Positions 7,991-15,287 of a DNA stretch of 47,965 nt are shown in pieces (the first letter of the stretch is position 1; each line of letters starts with the position of its first letter). Position numbers and translations under genes: made by a program. Origin of the DNA: Caulobacter sp. (lineage in GTDB: Bacteria > Pseudomonadota > Alphaproteobacteria > Caulobacterales > Caulobacteraceae); the NCBI GenBank assembly GCA_028291055.1, contig JAQGIP010000084.1, positions 1-47,965 on the forward strand, given 5' to 3'. The notes below the pieces were generated by a model that saw only the letters and a list, made by a program, of their open reading frames with translations, was not told where the DNA came from and did not search any database.

Positions 7991-8626
7991 CTAGCCCGCG
8001 ACGCCGGGCTCGGCCTTGGCCTTGCCGGCCTTCTTCTTTTTCTTCTTCTCGGCCTTCTCGGCCTTCTCGGCCTTCTCGGCCTTCTCCGGCTTGGGCGCCT
8101 TGACGGCCTTGGGCGGCTTTTCCGCCTTGTCCTTGGCCTTCTTCTTGGCCGCCCTCCCCTCCGGCGCGCCCTCGGCCTCGCCCGCTTCCGCCAGGATCCG
8201 CAGCGCCGCGATGAAGGCGTCGCGCTTGCCCGAGGGCAGCAGGGCCAGCAGCCGCGCGTCGGCGTCGGCCGCCTTGGGGCGCAGGGCGTCGAGCAGGGCG
8301 CGGCCTTCGTCGGTCAGCCGCACGGCGTTGGCGCGGGCGTCGATGGAGGAGCGTTCGCGTTCCAGCAGGCCCTTGGCGATCATCCGCGCGGCCAGGTCGG
8401 CCAGGGTGGAGCGGTCGATGCCGGTGGCCTTGACCAGCACCGTCTGGGTCGCCCCCTCATGCTCGGACGCGGCGGCCAGGACCGCATATTGCCTTTGGGT
8501 GGCGGCCCCGGCGCCGGCCTCGGCCACATAGAAGTCCAGCGCCAGCTGCAGGGCGCGGTGCAGCAGATGTCCGGGCGAGCGCTCTAGCGCGCCGACTGCC
8601 TTCTTGTCGTGTTTGGTCTTGGCCAT
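7991..8626 (-). CDS. MarR-family regulator with lysine-rich histone-like tail
   Basis: A 211-residue protein. Residues about 15-145 form a MarR winged helix: TQRQYAVLAAASEHEGATQT, then the recognition part VKATGIDRSTLADLAARM, then the wing ERERSSIDARANAVRLTDEG and the closing dimer helix. Residues about 155-211 form a long basic tail of Lys, Ala, Glu and Pro, including KAEKAEKAEKAEKKKKKK, like the tails of histone H1 and AlgP-type proteins. The tail is encoded by a 9-base tandem repeat. ATG 8626 (MAKTKHDKK) is preferred over the ATG at 8665. The controlled genes are unknown. Confidence 0.88.
   Translation of the reverse strand: MAKTKHDKKAVGALERSPGHLLHRALQLALDFYVAEAGAGAATQRQYAVLAAASEHEGATQTVLVKATGIDRSTLADLAARMIAKGLLERERSSIDARANAVRLTDEGRALLDALRPKAADADARLLALLPSGKRDAFIAALRILAEAGEAEGAPEGRAAKKKAKDKAEKPPKAVKAPKPEKAEKAEKAEKAEKKKKKKAGKAKAEPGVAG
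8051..8086. repeat. 9-base tandem repeat inside the MarR tail
   Basis: Four perfect copies of GGCCTTCTC lie at 8051-8086. On the coding strand each copy encodes one KAE triplet. Copy number changes would stay in frame and lengthen or shorten the basic tail three residues at a time. Confidence 0.9.
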
Positions 8627-8723
8627 GGTCGCCCCCACTCGGACGGAAACCGTCGCTCCGTCCACGGAACGAGGTCTCTAGCAACCTTACGCTACGGTTT
8701 GACGACAGGCCATCCGTGGGCGG

Positions 8724-9152
8724 TCAGCCGAGAACCTCGCCCAGCGTGTCCAGGATCATCGTCCAGCCGCCCACCGTGCGCTCCGCATAGTCGGCCAGCA
8801 CGCCGGTGTGGACCAGGGTGACCTCGCTGCCGCCGCCGTCGGGGCGGATGCGGATCTCCACCCGGCTCTCCTCGGCGGAGTATTTCGGCACGGCGAAGGT
8901 GAACACCAGCCGGCCGGGGCGTTCGAGCGCCTCATAGCGGCCGACATGATCGATGTCCTCGCCGTCGCGGCGGTCGGTGAAGCGGAAGGCGCCGCCCACC
9001 TTGGCGTCGATCTCGGCGCGGACCATGTGGCCGGTCGGGGTGGCGAACAGGAACCGCCCGGCGATGGCGGGGTCCAGCCAGGCGTCGAATACCGTCTCCG
9101 GGGGCTGACGATAGCGGTGGGTGACGCTGACGGTCTTGCGCTCTTCGGTCAT
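8724..9152 (-). CDS. SRPBCC (AHSA1-like) domain protein
   Basis: A 142-residue single-domain protein of the activator-of-Hsp90-ATPase homologue (AHSA1) branch of the START/SRPBCC fold. Typical segments are VTHRYRQPPETVFDAWLDPA near the start, VGGAFRF, GRYEALERPGRLVFTF and the closing helix GWTMILDTLGEVL. The fold encloses a hydrophobic pocket for small ligands. Members paired with an ArsR regulator are common in proteobacteria, but their ligands are largely unknown. Its start overlaps the stop of the arsR-type gene by four bases, so it is the second gene of that operon. Confidence 0.9.
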   Translation of the reverse strand: MTEERKTVSVTHRYRQPPETVFDAWLDPAIAGRFLFATPTGHMVRAEIDAKVGGAFRFTDRRDGEDIDHVGRYEALERPGRLVFTFAVPKYSAEESRVEIRIRPDGGGSEVTLVHTGVLADYAERTVGGWTMILDTLGEVLG

Positions 9153-9484
9153 GGCTTGGCTCCTTCAGTGTCGCGGGCGTCGAGCAGGGTTTCCAATAGC
9201 GCCAGCCGGTGGGTCCACAGCGCCCGGTGTTCGGCGATCCATTGTCCGGCCTCGTCGAGAGGCGCCGGGTTAAGGCTCAGCAGATGCTCGCGGCCCCGGC
9301 GGCGGCGGGTGACCAGCCGGGCCCGCTCCAGCACGCTCACATGCTTGGACACCGCGTTCAGCGACATGGCGAAGGGGCTGGCCACATCGGTCACCCGCGT
9401 CTCACCCGCCGCCAGCCGCGCGAGGATGGCCCGCCGGGTCGGATCGGCGAGGGCGATCAGGGTCTGGTCGAGGCTGGTCTGCAT
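9149..9484 (-). CDS. ArsR-family transcriptional repressor
   Basis: A 111-residue winged-helix protein beginning MQTSLDQTLIALADPTRRAI. The ArsR helix-turn-helix covers LADPTRRAILARLAAG and MSLNAVSKHVSVLERARLVT, followed by the wing RRRRGREHLLSLNP. It lacks the CxC metal site of arsenic or cadmium sensors, as expected for the branch paired with SRPBCC proteins. ATG 9484 is chosen because the longer frame (to 9622) would run through the palindromic operator at 9491-9510, and because it gives the family N-terminus. It probably represses its own operon with the downstream SRPBCC gene. Confidence 0.92.
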   Translation of the reverse strand: MQTSLDQTLIALADPTRRAILARLAAGETRVTDVASPFAMSLNAVSKHVSVLERARLVTRRRRGREHLLSLNPAPLDEAGQWIAEHRALWTHRLALLETLLDARDTEGAKP

Positions 9485-9490
9485 GGCATC

Positions 9491-9510
9491 ATTCAACCGA
9501 TAGGTTGAAT
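9491..9510. promoter_or_regulatory. Palindromic operator upstream of the arsR-type gene
   Basis: ATTCAACC at 9491-9498, GATA, then GGTTGAAT at 9503-9510: perfect 8-bp arms 4 bases apart, starting 7 bases upstream of the ArsR start codon. ArsR dimers bind such 16-20 base palindromes, so this is very likely the autoregulatory site. Confidence 0.8.
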
Positions 9511-9576
9511 ATGAGTCAAGCCGCTTTGCAAGCCGGGTGGGCTGGGGGATGCTGGCCGTTCGCTGGAGGATCGCCC

Positions 9577-9852
9577 ATGTCGCGTACCGGTTTCGCCGCT
9601 CTGCTGGCCCTGGGCCTTCCATCGCTGGCCCTTCCCGCTACAGCCTGGGCCGCCCCGCCGCATCCCGTAGTGGTCACCCGCACGCCGGCGGGGACGGTGA
9701 TTACCCGTCCGCACAGCGATCCGAAAAAGGTCTGCACCACCGACGCAAACGGCAAGACCACCTGCCGCACCGGCCGCTATGCGGAAGCGGTGCGCGCGCG
9801 GGGCGGCGGCTGCCAGCCCACGGTGATCGTGCGCCGAGGCCGTCACCACTAG
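9577..9852 (+). CDS. Small secreted protein with three cysteines, unknown function
   Basis: A 91-residue protein with a signal peptide (MSRTGFAALLALGLPSLALP, cleavage near AWA-APPHP). The mature part is basic, with VVVTRTPAGTVITRP and then a compact segment with three cysteines (KKVCTTDANGKTTCRTGR and GGGCQPTVI), ending RRGRHH. ATG 9577 follows a GGAGGA ribosome-binding site at 9564-9569, which fixes the start. I do not recognise a family. Secretion and at least one disulfide are inferred. It is transcribed away from the arsR-type gene. Confidence 0.7.
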   Translation: MSRTGFAALLALGLPSLALPATAWAAPPHPVVVTRTPAGTVITRPHSDPKKVCTTDANGKTTCRTGRYAEAVRARGGGCQPTVIVRRGRHH

Positions 9853-9864
9853 GCCATCCGGCCT

Positions 9865-10572
9865 CTAAACTTCCGCTTCGGCCTCCGCCGGCTCGGGCGG
9901 GTCTTCTTCCATATGCTTCATCAGGTAGGGCACCTGGGTCAGCGAGAAGGCCACCAGCAGCACCAGCTGGCCGCCGACCTTGTAGATCACCCACATGCTC
10001 TCGCTCAGCGTCTGCCAGACCACGATGTTGACGATGCCCGAGGCCAGGAAGAACAGGGCGTAGCGCAGGGTCAGCGCGCGCCAGACGTGGTCCGAAAGAT
10101 TGATGCCCGAACCCATCAGCGCCTTCAGCGGATTGCGCCGGATCAGCCACGCCACCAGCAGGCCGACCGCATAGGAGGTGTCGACGATGGTAGGTTTGAG
10201 CTTCAGGAAGATGGGGTCGTGGAAGACCAGCGTCAGGATACCGAACACCAGCGCGACCCCGCCCATGATCAGCGGAATGGGCGCAAGGCGGCGCTCGACC
10301 AGCAGCGACGCGATGATGCCGATCATCGAGGCGCCGACCAGCCACCAGGTGGCGCCGGTCAGATCGCGGGCTTGGGCGCCCCCCATGGCAAGATGCCAGC
10401 CATTGCCGCCGAACATCAAATACCAGCTTCTGTCGGTGGCTCCGGCCACCGTCCCATAGGCGCCGTCGACCAGGCGCACCTTCAGGAAGTAGGCCAGGGC
10501 GAAGATCAGCAGCGGCCCATAGTCGGCCGCGCCCCGGAACCATCGGCGGTATTTGGGAGGCAAGGCGCTCAA
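9865..10572 (-). CDS. ispZ: Inner-membrane spanning protein YciB/IspZ (septation protein A)
   Basis: A 235-residue protein with about five to six membrane segments. It carries YciB/IspZ family stretches: GPLLIFALAYFL near residue 20, LIMGGVALVFGILTLVFHDPIFLKLKPT in the middle, and WRALTLRYALFFLASGIVNIVVW later. The acidic tail EEDPPEPAEAEAEV is cytoplasmic. The family is linked to septum formation and envelope integrity; its biochemical role is not settled. It lies 10 bases downstream of ftsY and is co-directional, a common alphaproteobacterial arrangement. Confidence 0.92.
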   Translation of the reverse strand: MSALPPKYRRWFRGAADYGPLLIFALAYFLKVRLVDGAYGTVAGATDRSWYLMFGGNGWHLAMGGAQARDLTGATWWLVGASMIGIIASLLVERRLAPIPLIMGGVALVFGILTLVFHDPIFLKLKPTIVDTSYAVGLLVAWLIRRNPLKALMGSGINLSDHVWRALTLRYALFFLASGIVNIVVWQTLSESMWVIYKVGGQLVLLVAFSLTQVPYLMKHMEEDPPEPAEAEAEV

Positions 10573-10582
10573 AGGTTCGTCC

Positions 10583-11521
10583 TCATGCGTCGAGACCGAC
10601 GAGGGTCCGGGAAAAGGCGCGGGCGTCGAAGGGTTGCAGGTCCTCGATGCCTTCGCCGACGCCGATCAGCTTGATCGGGCTGTCCGACGCCTGGGCCACC
10701 GGCACCAGCACCCCGCCGCGCGCGGTGCCGTCCAGCTTGGTCATGACAATGCCCGTGACCCCGATGGCGTTGCCGAAGATGTGCTCCTGGCTCAGCGCGT
10801 TGCGCCCCACCGTGGCGTCCAGCACCAGCAGCACCTCGTGCGGCGCGTCCGGATCGACCTTCTTGACCACCCGCATGACCTTCAGAAGCTCGTCCATCAG
10901 CCCCTGCTTGTTCTGCAGCCGCCCGGCGGTGTCGATCAGCACCACGTCGAAGCCCTCGGCCTTGGCCTTCTCGACCGCGTCATAGGCCAGACCCGCGGCG
11001 TCGGACCCTACCGGCCGCGACATGAACTCGGCTCCGGCCCGGTCTGCCCAGACCTTCAGCTGTTCGACGGCCGCGGCGCGGAAGGTGTCGCCCGCGGCGA
11101 TCAGGACCTTGGCGCCCTTGTTGGTCAGGTCCTTGGCGATCTTGCCGAGCGTGGTGGTCTTGCCCGAGCCGTTGACGCCGATGAACAGCACCACATAGGG
11201 GCGCGGGCCGCCTAGCGGATCGAACGTGCCCTGGCGGCCCTCCAGCTCCGTGCCGATGGCCTCGGCCAGGGCCTCCTTGACCTCCTGCTCCGACGACTCC
11301 TTGCCGAAGCGCTTGTCGGAGAAGGCCTGGGTGATGCGCGCGGCCGAATGCGGGCCGAGGTCGGCCTCGATCAGCATCTCTTCCAGCTGGTCCAGCTGCT
11401 CCTGGTCCAGGGGCTTTCGCACCACGAAGGCCTGGGTGACCTGCTCGGTCATCTGCTTGGACGAGCGCGACAGGCCGTCGGCCAGGCGCGAGAACCAGCC
11501 TTTCTTGGGGGTATCACTCAT
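10583..11521 (-). CDS. ftsY: Signal recognition particle receptor FtsY
   Basis: A 312-residue SRP GTPase with a short N-terminal region and a full NG domain. The N domain begins near DQEQLDQLEEMLIEADLG. The G motifs are GVNGSGKTTTLGK (P-loop), the insertion box around AAGDTFRAAAVEQL, DTAGRLQNK and TKLDGTARGG. FtsY docks ribosome-SRP complexes at the membrane for co-translational insertion. The acidic A domain of E. coli FtsY is absent, as usual in alphaproteobacteria. The first residues (KKGWFSRLADGLSRSS) form the membrane-binding amphipathic helix. Confidence 0.97.
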   Translation of the reverse strand: MSDTPKKGWFSRLADGLSRSSKQMTEQVTQAFVVRKPLDQEQLDQLEEMLIEADLGPHSAARITQAFSDKRFGKESSEQEVKEALAEAIGTELEGRQGTFDPLGGPRPYVVLFIGVNGSGKTTTLGKIAKDLTNKGAKVLIAAGDTFRAAAVEQLKVWADRAGAEFMSRPVGSDAAGLAYDAVEKAKAEGFDVVLIDTAGRLQNKQGLMDELLKVMRVVKKVDPDAPHEVLLVLDATVGRNALSQEHIFGNAIGVTGIVMTKLDGTARGGVLVPVAQASDSPIKLIGVGEGIEDLQPFDARAFSRTLVGLDA

Positions 11522-11582
11522 GGGCCGGGCTAATAGCGGCTGGGTTGGCCGCCGTCACGCGGAAGCGCTAAGCAGGGGGTTC

Positions 11583-12233
11583 ATGAGCGCGCCCGTCCCG
11601 ATCCCGTCCGACCTGCTGCAGACCAGCTTCCAGGTCTTCGACTACGCCGCCGTGGTGGTGTTCGGGGCCACCGGCGCCCTGGCGGCCGCGCGGCGGGGCC
11701 ATGACATCGTCACCTTCGCCTTCTTCTCCGCCGCCACCGGCGTGGGCGGCGGCACCATCCGCGACCTGCTGATCGGCGCGCCGGTCTTCTGGGTGCACCA
11801 GCCGGGCATCCTGCTGGCCTGCCTGGCGGCGGCGGTGATGGTCTGGCTGTTCGGCGAGCGGCCGGCGGGCTACCGCCTGCTGCTCTGGCTCGATGCCGTG
11901 GGTATGGCCGCCTACACCGTCGTCGGCGCGGCCAAGGCCGAGAGCTACGGCGTCTCTCCGGCCGTCAGCGTGGTGATGGGGGTGATCACCGCCACCTTCG
12001 GCGGCATCGTGCGCGACGTGCTGGCGGGCGAGCCATCGGTGCTGCTGCGGCGGGAAATCTATGTCACCGCCGCCCTGCTCGGCGCGGCATCGTTCGCGGT
12101 GGTCCAGGCGCTGCACCTGTCCACGCCCTGGCCGGCGGTGATCGGGTTCGTGGTCGGGCTGGCGGTGCGGGGCGCTGCGCTGCGCTTCAACCTGTCGATG
12201 CCCGGCTTCAAGGGCCGGGGCGCGCAGCCCTAG
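11583..12233 (+). CDS. TRIC-type cation channel (UPF0126 family)
   Basis: A 216-residue membrane protein built from two repeats of the UPF0126/TRIC domain, about seven helices in all. The paired glycine-rich motifs are GVGGGTIRDLLIG in the first half and TFGGIVRDVLAGEP in the second; these kinked helices line the pore in bacterial TRIC homologues. It probably conducts monovalent cations as a trimer in the inner membrane. ATG 11583 is chosen over far upstream starts that would lie antisense to ftsY. Its stop overlaps the convergent mtaB stop by four bases. Confidence 0.88.
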   Translation: MSAPVPIPSDLLQTSFQVFDYAAVVVFGATGALAAARRGHDIVTFAFFSAATGVGGGTIRDLLIGAPVFWVHQPGILLACLAAAVMVWLFGERPAGYRLLLWLDAVGMAAYTVVGAAKAESYGVSPAVSVVMGVITATFGGIVRDVLAGEPSVLLRREIYVTAALLGAASFAVVQALHLSTPWPAVIGFVVGLAVRGAALRFNLSMPGFKGRGAQP

Positions 12234-13516
12234 ACCAGTTCGCCCAACGCCCGGCGGCCATCGTGGCCGACAATGCGCATGGGCGTGATGCGCCCGGCGA
12301 CGGCTTCGCCGATGAAGGCGATCTCGGTGAAGTCGGCGGCCCGGGCCAGGCCTTCACGTTCGACCAGTCCGCCTAGCGTCCGACCGACTTGCGCCTGTAG
12401 ATGCCGGCCCAGCGCCGCCTCGCCGGCGGCCCGCAGGCGCGCGGCGCGTTCCTTGACGATGGGACGCGGCACGGCGGGCATCCGCGCGGCGGGGGTGCCG
12501 GGGCGCGGGCTATAGGGGAAGACGTGCAGGAAGCTCAGGCCCGCTTCCTCGACCAGCCGCATCGTGTTTTCGAAATGCTCTTCCGTCTCGGTCGGAAAGC
12601 CCGCGATCAGGTCGGCGCCGAAGGCGGTGTCGGGGCGCACGGCCCGAACATCGGCGATCAGCTTCAACGCGTCGGCGCGGCTGTGGCGGCGCTTCATGCG
12701 CTTGAGGATCAGGTCGTCGCCGGCCTGCAGGCTGAGGTGCAGATAGGGCGTCAGCCGCTCCTCGTCCGCCAGGCAGCGCATCAGGTCGGCATCGATCTCG
12801 GCGGCGTCGATCGAGGACAGGCGCAGACGCGGCAGGTCGGGCGCCAGCTTGAGGATGCGCGCCACCAGCTGGCCCAGGGTCGGTTGGCCGGGCAGGTCTG
12901 CCCCCCAACTGGTCAGGTCGACGCCGGTCAGCACCACCTCGGCATAGCCCTCGGCGGACAGCCGCCGCACCCGCTCGACCACCTCGCCGGCGGCGGCGGA
13001 GCGGCTGTTTCCCCGGCCATAGGGGATGATGCAGAAGGTGCAGCGGTGGTCGCAGCCGTTCTGGACCTCGACATAGGCCCGCGCCCGGTCGCGCAGCCCG
13101 TCCACCAGATGGTTGGCCGTCTCGCGGATCGACATGATGTCGTTGACCCGCACCCGCGCGCCCGTCTCGGCCAGCGCTCCAGGCGAGGACTTTTCGGCAT
13201 TGCCGACCACCAGGTCCACTTCCGGCATGGCGGCAAAGGCGGCGGGATCGATCTGAGCCGCGCAGCCGGTGACGATCAGGCGCGCGCCCGGCCGCTCGCG
13301 CCGCGCTTTGCGGATCGCCTGACGGGCCTGGCGCACAGCCTCGCCCGTCACCGCGCAGGTGTTGAAGACGATGGCGTCATGGATGCCGTCCTGCGCCGCA
13401 CGGGCCCGGATCTGCTCGGACTCGTAGGCGTTCAGCCGGCAGCCGAAGGTGACCACATCCACCTCTCGCGGGCCGCCGATCGGCGCCGGCAGGACCAGGG
13501 CTTCCAGCTCGCTCAC
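12230..13516 (-). CDS. mtaB: tRNA (N6-threonylcarbamoyladenosine-37) methylthiotransferase MtaB
   Basis: A 428-residue radical-SAM methylthiotransferase. The N-terminal UPF0004 domain has the three cluster cysteines in TFGCRLNAYE, NTCAVTGEA and TGCAAQIDP. The radical-SAM site is CDHRCTFCIIPYGRG. The C-terminal TRAM-like part covers about the last 60 residues. The motif CRLNAYES and the length fit MtaB (ms2t6A37 in ANN-decoding tRNAs) rather than MiaB or RimO. The GTG start at 13516 overlaps the dapF stop as GTGA; the frame is open to 13585, inside dapF, but coupling favours the GTG. Confidence 0.93.
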   Translation of the reverse strand: MSELEALVLPAPIGGPREVDVVTFGCRLNAYESEQIRARAAQDGIHDAIVFNTCAVTGEAVRQARQAIRKARRERPGARLIVTGCAAQIDPAAFAAMPEVDLVVGNAEKSSPGALAETGARVRVNDIMSIRETANHLVDGLRDRARAYVEVQNGCDHRCTFCIIPYGRGNSRSAAAGEVVERVRRLSAEGYAEVVLTGVDLTSWGADLPGQPTLGQLVARILKLAPDLPRLRLSSIDAAEIDADLMRCLADEERLTPYLHLSLQAGDDLILKRMKRRHSRADALKLIADVRAVRPDTAFGADLIAGFPTETEEHFENTMRLVEEAGLSFLHVFPYSPRPGTPAARMPAVPRPIVKERAARLRAAGEAALGRHLQAQVGRTLGGLVEREGLARAADFTEIAFIGEAVAGRITPMRIVGHDGRRALGELV

Positions 13517-14346
13517 GGCAGCTTGCCCGTATACTCCAGCGCCACCGGCCCGGTCATGATCACGTGGCCGTCGCTTGTCCGCCATTCGATTTCCAGGTCG
13601 CCGCCCGCGAACGACACGGTGGCCTTGCGATCCGTCAGCCCCCGCCGCGCCGCCGCCACCAGCGCCGCGCAGGCGCCGGTGCCACAGGCCTTGGTCGCCC
13701 CCGCGCCGCGTTCCCAGACCCGCAGGATGATGTGGTCGCGCGCCGCGATCTGGGCAAAGCCGACGTTGACGCCTTCGGGAAACAGCGGGTGGTGTTCGAT
13801 CAGGCTGCCGTCGCGCTGGACGGGCGCGTTGGCCGCGTCATCGACGAAGAAGACCACATGGGGGTTGCCCATGCTGACCGCGCCGGGCGTATGCAGGCGC
13901 GGATTGTCGATGGGGCCGATCTGCAGCTCGATGCCCTTGGTGTCCATCTCCTCGGCCAGCGGGATGTCGCGCCAGTCCAGGCGCGGCTCGCCCATATCCA
14001 CCGACACGCGGTTCTCGCCGGCGGGCGTCGCCACCAACAGGCCGCCCTTGGTGTCGAGCAGCACTTCGGTGAGCCCCGCCGAGCGCATCATCAGCCAGCC
14101 GACACAGCGCGTGCCGTTGCCGCAGGCGCCGGATTCCTCGCCGTCCGAATTCCAGAACCGCACATAGGCGGTTGAGCCCGGCCCATGCGGCGGGTCGATG
14201 GCGATCAGCTGGTCGCAGCCGATCCCACCCGCCCGATCACAGATCGCGCGCACTTCAGCGGCCGTGGGCTCGAACGGCGCGGTCTTGCTCTCGACCACGA
14301 CGAAGTCGTTGCCCAGGCCGTTCATCTTCAGGAAGGTCCGGCTCAT
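13513..14346 (-). CDS. dapF: Diaminopimelate epimerase DapF
   Basis: A 277-residue enzyme converting LL- to meso-diaminopimelate for lysine and peptidoglycan synthesis. It starts MSRTFLKMNGLGNDFVVVES. The two catalytic cysteines lie in ACGNGTRCVGW and KACGTGACAALVA, placed symmetrically in the two halves of the fold. ATG 14346 gives the usual N-terminus; an ATG four codons upstream (14358) is also possible, and neither has a strong ribosome-binding site. It is the first gene of an overlapping pair with mtaB. Confidence 0.95.
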   Translation of the reverse strand: MSRTFLKMNGLGNDFVVVESKTAPFEPTAAEVRAICDRAGGIGCDQLIAIDPPHGPGSTAYVRFWNSDGEESGACGNGTRCVGWLMMRSAGLTEVLLDTKGGLLVATPAGENRVSVDMGEPRLDWRDIPLAEEMDTKGIELQIGPIDNPRLHTPGAVSMGNPHVVFFVDDAANAPVQRDGSLIEHHPLFPEGVNVGFAQIAARDHIILRVWERGAGATKACGTGACAALVAAARRGLTDRKATVSFAGGDLEIEWRTSDGHVIMTGPVALEYTGKLP

Positions 14347-14436
14347 GGTGGCGGACATATAGTCGAGACGGAGCCTGGGCGCACCCCAGGGCGGGCGGAA
14401 GGTGATTTCGCAGCCGGTTTGAGGTATGGTGTGGAC

Positions 14437-14637
14437 ATGAGCGACACCCTCACCGCCGCCGAAATCGCCGCCGCGCGCCAGCGCCGGTTGGAGGGCATGC
14501 GGCTCCAGGAAGTCGAAGGCAATCCCTTGAGCCCCGATCAGGTCGCGATGTTCGAAATGTTCGAGCGGGAAGGCTGGTCACACGAACGCCGCCGCGCCTA
14601 CATCCTCGCGAAGGCCGCGCCGTTGGCGGCTGAGTGA
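14437..14637 (+). CDS. VbhA-like antitoxin of a Fic module
   Basis: A 66-residue helical protein directly upstream of a Fic gene, overlapping it by four bases (GTGA). The layout matches VbhA-type antitoxins: a first helix with a terminal EG (LQEVEGNPLSPDQ), then two more helices (VAMFEMFEREGW, HERRRAYILAKA). In tested class I Fic antitoxins, an S/T-x-x-x-E-G/N motif places a glutamate in the Fic ATP site. Here the EG pair is present (VEG), but the position four before the Glu is Leu, not Ser/Thr. Assignment rests on size, context and the EG motif. Confidence 0.78.
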   Translation: MSDTLTAAEIAAARQRRLEGMRLQEVEGNPLSPDQVAMFEMFEREGWSHERRRAYILAKAAPLAAE

Positions 14638-15203
14638 GCCAAGACGATCCTTACGTCTGGCCAGGGTCGAGGATTCTGCGCAATCGGCTTGGTCTCAAGG
14701 ATGAGGCCCGCTTCGACTACACCGAACGCGAACTGGTCCTCCAGCGCATCGCGGAAGGTATTCCCACCGGCCGCTTCGACCTCGCCCACCTTCGCGCCAT
14801 CCACCGCCATCTGTTTCAGGACATCTACGACTGGGCGGGCGAAATCCGCACCGTCGAGATCGCCAAGCAGGGCCACCAGTTTCAGTTCCGGCACTATATC
14901 GAGACCGGTATGGCCGACGTTCATCGCCGGCTGACTGCGGCCAACTTCCTCAAGGATCTGGAGGCCGATGCCTTCGCGGCGGCGGCCGGTGAGGTCATCG
15001 GCGACACCAACTACGTCCATCCGTTCCGCGAGGGGAACGGCCGCGCCCAACTCCAGTACCTGTCGCAGCTGGCCGACCAGGCCGGTCATCCCATCGACCT
15101 GACCCGCTTCGATCCGGGCCGCTGGCTGGCGGCGTCAAAGGCCGCGCACAATGGCGACTACGGCCTGATGGCGGATGAGATCGGTTCGGCCCTGCGCCGC
15201 TGA
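14634..15203 (+). CDS. Fic-family protein (probable AMP-transferase toxin)
   Basis: A 189-residue Fic-domain protein from GTG 14634. The flap region is near RTVEIAKQGHQFQF, and the active-site loop HPFREGNGRAQL is at residues 129-140. The consensus is HxFx(D/E)GNGRxxR: catalytic His129, Glu133 and Arg137 are present, but the last Arg is Leu140. The N-terminal helix pair (RILRNRLGLKDEARFDYTE) and length fit stand-alone class I Fic toxins of the VbhT/FicT type, which transfer AMP to targets such as gyrase or topoisomerase IV. The preceding gene would hold it inactive. The target is not known. Confidence 0.9.
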   Translation: MSQDDPYVWPGSRILRNRLGLKDEARFDYTERELVLQRIAEGIPTGRFDLAHLRAIHRHLFQDIYDWAGEIRTVEIAKQGHQFQFRHYIETGMADVHRRLTAANFLKDLEADAFAAAAGEVIGDTNYVHPFREGNGRAQLQYLSQLADQAGHPIDLTRFDPGRWLAASKAAHNGDYGLMADEIGSALRR

Positions 15204-15249
15204 TCGCGGGGGCGACCCATGCTCATTACGAATCTTTCATGGGATTAAC

Positions 15250-15280
15250 TTGCCGCCCGGGCCAGCCCGTTCCTATGGTC
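15250..15280 (+). promoter_or_regulatory. Candidate promoter for the peptidase pair
   Basis: TTGCCGC at 15250-15256 is one mismatch from the Caulobacter housekeeping -35 (TTGACGS), with CCTATGGTC about 15 bases later as a weak -10. The peptidase ATG at 15288 has no Shine-Dalgarno sequence and would lie only a few bases after the predicted start, so the transcript could be leaderless. This is weak evidence. Confidence 0.25.
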
Positions 15281-15287
15281 CCGGCCC

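Noticed and set aside
12401..14167. 588-codon open frame on the plus strand
   Set aside because: It lies antisense to mtaB and dapF, both of which have clear catalytic motifs; this is a GC-rich shadow frame.
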